Source: CAZHGD01 sp964531735 (lineage in GTDB: Bacteria; Armatimonadota; UBA10988). From it: a DNA stretch of 15,139 nucleotides. The notes beneath the pieces were generated by a model. It saw only the letters and a program-made list of their open reading frames with translations. It searched no databases and was not told the DNA's origin. Made by a program: the position numbers and the translations under genes. This document shows, in pieces, positions 6,491 through 15,139 of the stretch (position 1 is the first letter of the stretch; each line of letters begins with the position of its first letter). The DNA is taken from contig CAZHGD010000181.1 of NCBI GenBank assembly GCA_964531735.1, forward strand, positions 1 to 15,139. The letters are read 5' to 3'.

Positions 6491-8158
6491 ATGGGCGCTG
6501 CCACGACGGAGTTCCTGCCAGTCATCCTCGTGCGGGGCTTCGATCCCCTCGCGCAGTCGGCCGACACCACCTACTACGGGTTCAACGACGGCACGGTGTA
6601 CCCGCAGAAGCTGGGTGAGGACTACATCTACGAGGGCCTGCTGGTCAAGTTCCTGAAGACGCCGCTGACGCGCGTGGGGCAGGCGGAGCCGGTCACCTAC
6701 ACCGACGCCACCAACGCCATCCGCTACGTGCCGTGGCGCCCCGACCGCACGCCGCCCACGCCCAGCGAGGCGGCGCGCGCCAAGCTCCAGGCGCAGATCC
6801 TCGACGGGGCCGCGCCGACACCAGACCAGTCGGCCTGGCTGACCGGCGCGGCCCAGTTGGATCCGGAGGTGGCGGCGCGCTTCCGCGGACGGCCGGCGAC
6901 GCTGTGGGTCTACCGGTACTACGACTTCCGGTACTACGACGTGGTCTTCTACGCCGGGTGGCTCCGGACGGTCATCGAGATGGTTCGCGCGGTCACCGGT
7001 GCACCGGCGGTCAACCTGATCTGCCACTCGATGGGTGGCGTCATTGCGCGCTGCCTGATCCAGTCGGTCTACCCCGCGGCGGGGTTGTCGGCCGAGGACC
7101 ACATCAACAAGTGGGTCACGCTCGGCACGCCGCACCAGGGGATCGCCTTCGACGTGTCGGCCCACCTTACCTGGCACGAGCTGGAGTACTTCAACGCCGG
7201 GTACCTGACCGACCTCTACTTCGGCGCCGCCGGCGGTGACCTCGCCGAGCTGCAGGGCTTCGATCCACGCCGCCTGTTCTGCGTCGTGGGCACGAACCAC
7301 GCGACCTACGAGCAGCGGATCGCCACGACGCTCAACCAGGTGGCGTCGTGGCTGCAGGGGCAGGATCTGAACAAGAGCGACGGTCTGGTCAAGCACCGCT
7401 CGGCGCTCCTCAACCGCGCCCACCGCGCCTATGTGCACAAGTGCCACGGCGGCGAGGACTCCCTGGTCACCTCGCGTGAGGCGTTCGAGTTGGCGACGCG
7501 GTTCTTCTTCGGCGGCTGGCGGGCGCAGGTGCGCGTCGAGCAGCTCGAGATCGCCGAGCGCCGTGACGGCATGGGCCTGCTGGCCGGGCTGCTGAACGTC
7601 GACAAGGAGTACTACATCGGGTTCTCGATCAAGCCGCGGCAGCTCGATTTCTACCTCAACCGCCAGGACGCGGCGAGTGAGAACTGCTTCGGACCGTTCG
7701 AGCAGCGCGCCCTGGGCGCGGACGACTTCGTGTGGGACGCCAGCGACCCGGCGAGCCACGGCGTGGTCTTCGAGGGCTTCTTCAACCCGGCCCTGGGTCG
7801 CCTCGACGAGCACGGTCAGCCAGCCGATCTGGTGTTCCGCTTCGACACCTACGTAGGCGAGCGCGACGGCTACCTGCTGGGCCATTCCGACACGGTGATC
7901 GTCAGCCAGCAGAGCTACTTCCAGGTCAGGTGGCCGGCGGCCCCGCTGCCGGCCGGACAGCCGCCGTTCGAGCTGTGGTTCTATCCGCGTGTGCCGGTCA
8001 GCGGCACCGCGTCGGACCGGGACCCGACGGCGCAGGCGATCCAGTGCGAGTGGTCCGGCGACCGGATGCTGCTGGACCTCGACTGGGGTGTGGTGGACCC
8101 GGCGCTGAAGATGCGACTGGCCATCTCGTTCGGCGGCCCGACGAGGCCTGGCGGCTAA
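6491..8158 (+). CDS. lipase-like alpha/beta hydrolase with beta-rich C-terminal domain
   Basis: A 555-residue predicted serine hydrolase. It opens with FLPVILVRGFDPLAQS (about 8-23), the typical 'VILVhGf' first strand and oxyanion turn of lipases. The nucleophile elbow is CHSMGG with S180 as the candidate nucleophile; the first glycine of GxSxG is replaced by cysteine. A TLGTPHQG segment follows, as in lipases of the PGAP1/LipA/LCAT kind. D297 in SDGLV and H319 before GGEDSLV are the best candidates to complete the triad. After about residue 345 comes a beta-rich region of roughly 200 residues that I do not recognise. It might bind lipid or a surface. No signal peptide or transmembrane segment is visible. 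The open frame extends upstream to 6086, but that part overlaps the peptidase gene; the ATG at 6491 has AGGAAGG (6474-6480) ten bases upstream and starts the fold. The stop overlaps the stop of the convergent glycosidase gene. Confidence 0.8.
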   Translation: MGAATTEFLPVILVRGFDPLAQSADTTYYGFNDGTVYPQKLGEDYIYEGLLVKFLKTPLTRVGQAEPVTYTDATNAIRYVPWRPDRTPPTPSEAARAKLQAQILDGAAPTPDQSAWLTGAAQLDPEVAARFRGRPATLWVYRYYDFRYYDVVFYAGWLRTVIEMVRAVTGAPAVNLICHSMGGVIARCLIQSVYPAAGLSAEDHINKWVTLGTPHQGIAFDVSAHLTWHELEYFNAGYLTDLYFGAAGGDLAELQGFDPRRLFCVVGTNHATYEQRIATTLNQVASWLQGQDLNKSDGLVKHRSALLNRAHRAYVHKCHGGEDSLVTSREAFELATRFFFGGWRAQVRVEQLEIAERRDGMGLLAGLLNVDKEYYIGFSIKPRQLDFYLNRQDAASENCFGPFEQRALGADDFVWDASDPASHGVVFEGFFNPALGRLDEHGQPADLVFRFDTYVGERDGYLLGHSDTVIVSQQSYFQVRWPAAPLPAGQPPFELWFYPRVPVSGTASDRDPTAQAIQCEWSGDRMLLDLDWGVVDPALKMRLAISFGGPTRPGG

Positions 8159-10086
8159 CGTTCCGGCAGGGCCAGGGCGACCGTCCCCGCGGGCGGCACC
8201 GTCGTCACCACCGTGTGACCGTCGGCGACCACGGCGACGGTGACGTGCTGGCCCTCGCGCGTGACGCGCAGGTCGAAGCAGCGGCCGAACGCGCGGATGG
8301 ACCGCAGTTCCATGCTCGGCCAGTCGGCCGGCAGCCGCGGCGTGCAGCGGAGCTGGCCGAACCCCGTGGGCAGCAGGCCGAACAGCCCTTCGGTGATGAT
8401 GCGGCAGTACAGGCCGCTCTCGGCGGCCAAGTGCGCCTGACCGCCCTCGGGCCAGGCCTCCACCGCGTAGGGCACATGCTCGCCCAGCAGGCGGCGGCGC
8501 GTGTAGCGGCGCAGGTAGTCCAGCGCGCGCTCGGTGGCACCGGCCTGGAACACGCCGCGCAGGCCGTAGAGCGTCGAGCGGTCCCAGAAGGTCTGGTCGC
8601 CCGCCTGCGTGGCCAGGCCATCGGCGGTCCACAGCCGCGGCGAGAACAGTGCCGCGATGGTCTGCTCGGCGCGGTCCAGCAGGCCCATGCACAGCGGCAG
8701 GCAGATCCACGCGCGCAGGACGTCGTTGCCGTCGTAGTAGCGGTAGGTGTCGAAGCCCTCCACGCGTGCGCCGAAGTAGCGCTCGATGGCCTCGCCCAGC
8801 GCGTCGGCCTGCGCGTCGTAGGCGGTTGCGGCGGCCGCGTGGCCCAACGCGCGGCCCAGGTCGGCGGCCGACCGCCAGGCGCCGTAGGCCAGCGTCGAGG
8901 TGCTCAAGTTGGCGGTGCCGGTGGGAAAGCGGCCCTCCAGCTCGTCGCTGTCCGAGGCCACCACGCCGTCGGCGGTCAACTGGCGCCGGCAGAACTCCAG
9001 GCACCAGACGATGGCCGGCCAGAGCTCGCGCGCCACCGCCGCGTCGCCGAGCGCCAGGCAGTAGCGCGCGCAACCGTAGGCGTACATCGCCGCGTCGCCG
9101 CGGTCGAACGGGCCGTAGGTGTCGGTGCCTGCGGCGATGATCGACCACGGGATGAACCCGTAGTCGTCGTTCATGTAGCGCCGGTACGCGCGGTAGGTGT
9201 CGAGGCTGGCCTGGTTGCCCGCGCCATCGCCCAGGAAGGGGAAGAACGGGCCGGCATACTCGACGTTGTCGTTGCACCACATCGCGGCGTAGTAGCGTAG
9301 CCCGCCCGGGGCCAGCATCAGGCCGCCCCGGGTGGCGTTGATGCCTTCGGCCACGCGCTGCTTGGCGAACGCAAAGGCCGTGTTGAGCTCGGCGTCGGGT
9401 CCGACGAACTCCAGGTTCCGCTGCAGCTCGGTCACCCAGGCGCGACGGGTGGCCAGTTCGGCTGCCGGATCGAGTGGCTCCGCCGGCTCCGCGGCCAGCC
9501 GTCCGGCAAAGACCACGGCGAACTCGGTGCTCTCGCCGCCGGCCAGGTGCTGCTCAGACGGCGCGTCATGCCACACCTCGGCGATGGTCGGGCCGTACGG
9601 TCCGGGCGTCTCCTGCGACAACGCGAGTGGCGCCATGCGGACCGTGACGGTCTCGGTGCCGGCGTTGCGCAGGCGCCAGAGATCGAGCACCGCGCGCCGC
9701 TCGCGGCAGCAGCACGTGGTCCGCTCGATGTCCAGCCCGGCGGCCGTGCCGAGGAAGCGCAGCGTGCCGTCGAGCACCACCGTGTCGACCTGTAGCGGTG
9801 GCAGGAGCCGGCCGTCGACCGTGATGGCCGGCTCGGCTTCGGCGCCGTACTCGACCATCAGCGAGCCATACGTGTCGTTGGGCAGTTTGCGCAGCGACGG
9901 CCAGACAATGTGGCGCCGCACGCCGAGTTGCCCGTCGGCGTCTACGCGATAGCGCACCACCTGGCCGGCGCCGAGGCCGCCCTGCTCGATGAAGTCCTCG
10001 TGTGGCCGGCGCGGATCCTTGCCAGCCGCCCAGCAGATGGATACGGCGTCGCCCAGCGACCAGCGAGACGGGGTGTCAGCGGCCAT
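8155..10086 (-). CDS. six-hairpin (alpha/alpha)6-type glycoside hydrolase
   Basis: A 643-residue protein with the layout of (alpha/alpha)6 glycosidases. An N-terminal beta-sandwich (about 1-225) precedes an alpha-helical toroid (about 230-570) and a short C-terminal beta-domain (about 575-643). Conserved-looking acidic clusters face where such barrels have their active site: WCNDNVEY (270-277, D273 and E276), FDRGD (D328, D331), TFWDRS (D502) and VEAWPEGG (E543, E547). Which two act as acid and base cannot be settled by eye. The family (GH63-, GH78-, GH94- or GH116-like) and sugar are unknown, and a phosphorylase is possible. There is no signal peptide, so it acts in the cytoplasm. Its ATG at 10086 has GGAGAA upstream (10098-10093) and lies 17 bp after the stop of the acyltransferase-dehydratase-PPTase gene, so it is part of the synthase operon. 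A CCC run (TTCCCRERR, about residues 123-131) is unusual and may hold a metal or be incidental. Confidence 0.75.
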   Translation of the reverse strand: MAADTPSRWSLGDAVSICWAAGKDPRRPHEDFIEQGGLGAGQVVRYRVDADGQLGVRRHIVWPSLRKLPNDTYGSLMVEYGAEAEPAITVDGRLLPPLQVDTVVLDGTLRFLGTAAGLDIERTTCCCRERRAVLDLWRLRNAGTETVTVRMAPLALSQETPGPYGPTIAEVWHDAPSEQHLAGGESTEFAVVFAGRLAAEPAEPLDPAAELATRRAWVTELQRNLEFVGPDAELNTAFAFAKQRVAEGINATRGGLMLAPGGLRYYAAMWCNDNVEYAGPFFPFLGDGAGNQASLDTYRAYRRYMNDDYGFIPWSIIAAGTDTYGPFDRGDAAMYAYGCARYCLALGDAAVARELWPAIVWCLEFCRRQLTADGVVASDSDELEGRFPTGTANLSTSTLAYGAWRSAADLGRALGHAAAATAYDAQADALGEAIERYFGARVEGFDTYRYYDGNDVLRAWICLPLCMGLLDRAEQTIAALFSPRLWTADGLATQAGDQTFWDRSTLYGLRGVFQAGATERALDYLRRYTRRRLLGEHVPYAVEAWPEGGQAHLAAESGLYCRIITEGLFGLLPTGFGQLRCTPRLPADWPSMELRSIRAFGRCFDLRVTREGQHVTVAVVADGHTVVTTVPPAGTVALALPER

Positions 10087-10092
10087 CGGTGG

Positions 10093-10098
10093 TTCTCC
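10093..10098 (-). promoter_or_regulatory. ribosome binding site of the glycosidase gene
   Basis: GGAGAA on the minus strand lies in the 17-bp gap between the PPTase stop and the glycosidase ATG at 10086. It indicates independent ribosome entry within the operon. Confidence 0.55.
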
Positions 10099-10103
10099 GC
10101 GAG

Positions 10104-13100
10104 TCAGGCCGGCCGGGCGAGTGCGCAGGCCCAGTCGCCGCTGGTGCCGCAGCGCACCGCGAAGCGTTGGTCACCGATGCGCACGAGCGCAGCCGTGGGC
10201 GAGAACTGCTCCAGCACCGCCTGCTTGGGCTGGCTGAGCCCGGTGCCCAGCGCCTTGCCGGCCGCCTCCTTGGCGCACCAGGCCAGCGCCACCGCCGTGG
10301 GCGAGTCGCCCACCAGGCGGCGCTCTGCGCTGGTGAAGGTCAGCGTGAGGAAGCCCTCGTCGCGCGGCGCGATGGCCTCGACATCGACGCCGACCGGCCC
10401 GTCGGCCGCGGCGCCCGCGGCCAGCCCCGGCTTGTGCGCCAGCGACACCGTCGGCGTCGGTCCCAACGCGGTCAGCTCCGGCCCGCTGGCCTGCGGCGCG
10501 CCGAGGTCATCGTTGGTGATGTCGATCAGGTTCGGGTAGAGACGCCGGCCATGGTGGGCGTGCGCCCAGCGGCGCAGCGCCTCCTTGGCGGCCAGGCGGC
10601 CCAGATAGAACATCTCGGCTTGCCGCTCACGGTCGTTCAGCTCGCGGAAGCGCTGGTACTCGGCGGCGGACAGCGACGAGCGGACCAGGAACGGCAGCAG
10701 CTCCAGCGGGCGCGGCTGCGACAGCACGGCGGTATGCACGCCGGGCAGGTCGATGCCGAACTGTTCGGCCAGCGTCTGGCCGACCCAGGTCTCGGCCGGT
10801 GAGCGCGTCGAATGGACCAGCGGCAGCGGCCAGTTGAACCGCCAGAACCGCCAGCGCGTGACGCGGCAGACCACGCGGCCGTCGCGGACCAGGTCGATGT
10901 TGCCGACCAGACGCTTGGTGCCCTGTTCGACTAGGCGGACGCGCGTCTCGAGTTCCTCGCCAGGCGCCGAGGGCGGCGCGTAGAAGTCGAACCGCTGGAC
11001 CATGGCCGGGAAGACCACCACGTTCTCGGTGCAGCACTCCAGCGGCCAGTAGCCGAAGATCTGCCCCATGGCGTCGAGGAGCTGTGCATCGAGCAGCAAC
11101 GGTGGCTCGTCGGCGCGGCCGAACAGTGGGCCGCGCGGCAGCGAGCGCAGCCGGCCGGTGATGCCGTCGTCACCGATCTCGGTCAGGTGCGACACGCCTT
11201 GGAAGCACGGGCCGTGGAACATGACCCGCTGCGCATAGAGCTCGGCGCCGGGCACGAGGGTCGGGCGCGGTTGCTGCAATGCGAAGGGCTCGGCCGGCGG
11301 CGGCATGTCGAGCGGGCCGAAGGTGAACCGGCCTTCGGCGTAGCCGGCGGCGTCGGGTCCGTCGGGGTCGGCCATGACCACGAACGCCTCGCCTGGCCCG
11401 GTCTGCTTGACCCGCAGCTCGATGGTCGGCTCGCCTTCGGCCGACACGGGCCGCCGGGCCACCACGTCGGCGATAGCGCGCAACGGCTGGCCGCCGAACA
11501 GCAGGCTGGCCGCTTCGGCCATGATCTCCAGGCTGACGGTGAGCGGCGCCACCAACAGCGGCCCAGCCGCCGGCGGCTGCTCGGGGGCGAAGCCGCCGAG
11601 GGCGTGGTCGCGCAGATACGGCTGGCGCTGCGGGTCGAGACGGTGCTGCGCGGTGGCCGACCGTCCGGGCGTGAGCGCCACCACTTCGTCGATGAACGGT
11701 CGTGACACCGCCGGTTCGGGCCCGCGGAGGAAGCTGCCCATGACCTGCTCTTGCAGGCTCAGGTACTGCTTGGTGAACGCGTCGTTGGCGGCGAGGGTGG
11801 CCTGCACCGACTGCTGGTACTGGGCCATGGCCGCGGCGGCCTCGGTCAGGAACCGCTGTACCGGTCGCGGGTCGCGGGCGCCCGGCGCCGGCGTGGTGGC
11901 GACCACGGCCGGCGTGGTCGCCAGGCCGCGGACCTCGTAGAGCCGGGCCGGATCGACCGGCACGCCTTCGGCGGCGAGCGCACCCAGCAAGTGGTTGAGC
12001 TGCGTGATGCCGTGTCGTGCGCGGGCGTCCACGGCGACGGCCAGGTGTGGCTGGTGACCGAGTATGTCATCGACGCAGTCGGTGAGCTGACCACCGGCGC
12101 CGCATTCCGCGAACAGGCGGATCCCGGCCTGGTAGGCGGCCTCGATGGTGCGCATGAACTCGACTGGGCAGACGATGTTGGCCACAGCCAGCTCGCGGAT
12201 GGCATCGATGTCGGCCGGGTAGGGTTGGGCCGCGGTGCAGCTCCACAGCTCCAGTTCGGGCACCGTGGCGCCCCAGTCGGCGAACGCCTCGCGCAGTGGC
12301 TGGCGGATGGCGTCGGCCAGCGGCGTGTGCGCGGCCCGGACGAACGGGAGCCGGAAGATGGTGGCGCCGCGCGCTGACAGCTTCGCCAGGGCTTGCCCGA
12401 CCGGCTGCTTGGTGCCGGCGATGATCAGCCGGCGCGGCCCGTTGTGCATGGCGATGTAGACGCCGTCGCCCACTTCGGCCAGTACCTGCTCCGCACGCTC
12501 GCGCGTGGCCAGCGCGAGGGCCATGCGCGCATTGCCCATGGTGACATGGCCCGGCAGCAGCAGCGCCTGCTCGACACCGTCGAGGAAGCGCTCGATGCTG
12601 GTCACGCCGGCGGCCGCCAGCGCGGACCAATCGCCGAGGCTGTGGCCGATCAGCGCCTGAGGCTTGACGCCCAGTCGGCCGAGCAGCGTGTAGAGCGCCT
12701 GGTTGCCGGCCAGCACGGCGGTGCTGGAGTTCTCCAGCCGCCGCAGCCGGTGTTCGGCGCGCAGACGCTCGCGTTGCGACGGCGGCTCGCCCGGGTAGAC
12801 CACCTCGCGCAGCGGCGCGTGGCCGTGCTGCGTCGCCGCGCGGTCGGCGGTGTCGAACCACTCGCGCAGTTCGGGAAACCACTCGTGCAACTCGGCGAGC
12901 ATGTTCAGGTACGGCGAGCCGTCACCGGGGAAGACGAACGCCAAGCGGCTGGTGCGCGCCAACGGCGTCGCACTGTAGTAGGCCCCACGAGCGTCACGCA
13001 ACTGCGTGGCCCCGGCCCGGATGCGTTCGGCGGCGCTATCGAGTCGCTCGCCCAGGGCCGCCGCGCTGTCGGCGACCACCGCCAGGGCCAACTCGTGCGG

Positions 13101-13246
13101 CCTCGGCGACGCCGACCAGCGCCGGGCGAGTTCGGCCAGGGGGAACGTGCCGGCGGCGCGCCGCAACTCGGCCGCGCCGGCCACCAGCGCGTCGGGCGTG
13201 GCCCCACGCAGGATGAACAGCTCATCCGGCCAGGTGGCGCGACCGC

Positions 13247-13250
<4 letters not shown>
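10104..13250 (-). CDS. fused acyltransferase-dehydratase-phosphopantetheinyl transferase
   Basis: A 1048-residue type I synthase subunit with three domains. (1) Acyltransferase, about 100-430: FPGDGS (107-112), nucleophile S204 in GHSLGD and H308 in RAAHTP. (2) After a helical linker (about 465-510), a double-hotdog dehydratase, about 530-845: H549 in YLRDHALGG and the acid D726 in LLDAMGQ. (3) A C-terminal Sfp-type PPTase, about 850-1048: GRLAAKEALRRW (884-895), VSLAH, VGVDVE (D956, E958) and WCAKEAAGK (E995), the Mg/CoA site. The PPTase would load pantetheine onto the ACP of the neighbouring subunit. The DH-PPTase end resembles enediyne PKSE and PUFA-synthase proteins. The ORF is open further upstream, but the GTG at 13250 is preferred. 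It overlaps the previous stop as GTGA, and the frame before it is low-complexity Arg/Ala shadow of the KR gene. The AT lacks some usual residues (D110 where Gln is usual; D after GHSLG). Confidence 0.85.

Positions 13251-15139
<1,889 letters not shown>

Noticed and set aside
6320..9280. Minus-strand open frame (986 codons) opposite the lipase and over the glycosidase
   Set aside because: Low-complexity Arg/Ala/Gly translation without motifs. It overlaps two well-supported genes in other frames.

Overview
This is a GC-rich bacterial window of 15.1 kb with seven protein-coding genes, one of them cut by the right edge. It has no RNA genes, insertion sequences, CRISPR array or tandem repeats that I can see. 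The gene mix is a giant secreted heparinase-type lyase with a YVTN-like beta-propeller, an M15 peptidase with a possible copper-amine-oxidase-N-type tail, and a PUFA/enediyne-like synthase. This suggests a large-genome free-living bacterium of the Planctomycetota, Armatimonadota or Verrucomicrobiota kind. That is a guess from gene content, because no phylogenetic marker is present.

Left part (1-5361). A small stand-alone ABC/AAA-type ATPase (130-879, +) sits behind a well-formed sigma70-like promoter (69-97). It converges, 12 bp stop to stop, on a 1489-residue exported protein (892-5361, -). That protein carries a signal peptide, a beta-propeller, a possible carbohydrate-binding beta-module and a C-terminal heparinase II/III-type catalytic region.

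Middle (5362-8158). A 332-bp divergent promoter region separates the lyase from a two-gene + strand unit: an M15 (VanY/endolysin-like) peptidoglycan peptidase (5694-6434) and, 56 bp on, a lipase-like alpha/beta hydrolase (6491-8158). Neither has a recognisable signal peptide.

Right part (8155-15139). A minus-strand operon enters from beyond the right edge. Its first visible gene (13247-15139, 5' end missing) ends ...ACP-KR, and the ACP has the LGIDSIKR signature typical of polyunsaturated-fatty-acid (Pfa) synthases. It overlaps the next gene by 4 bp (GTGA). That gene encodes a fused acyltransferase, double-hotdog dehydratase and 4'-phosphopantetheinyl transferase (10104-13250). Seventeen bp later comes a cytoplasmic six-hairpin-type glycosidase (8155-10086). 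The reading is an iterative type I lipid/polyketide synthase that carries its own activating PPTase and is co-expressed with a sugar-active enzyme, so the product may be a glycolipid or glycosylated polyketide. The ketosynthase must lie outside the window. The glycosidase and lipase genes converge so tightly that their stop codons overlap.

Most points of interest are in the synthase operon: the split domain order, the altered acyltransferase motifs and the co-operonic glycosidase. The multidomain lyase and the leaderless peptidase/lipase pair are next.
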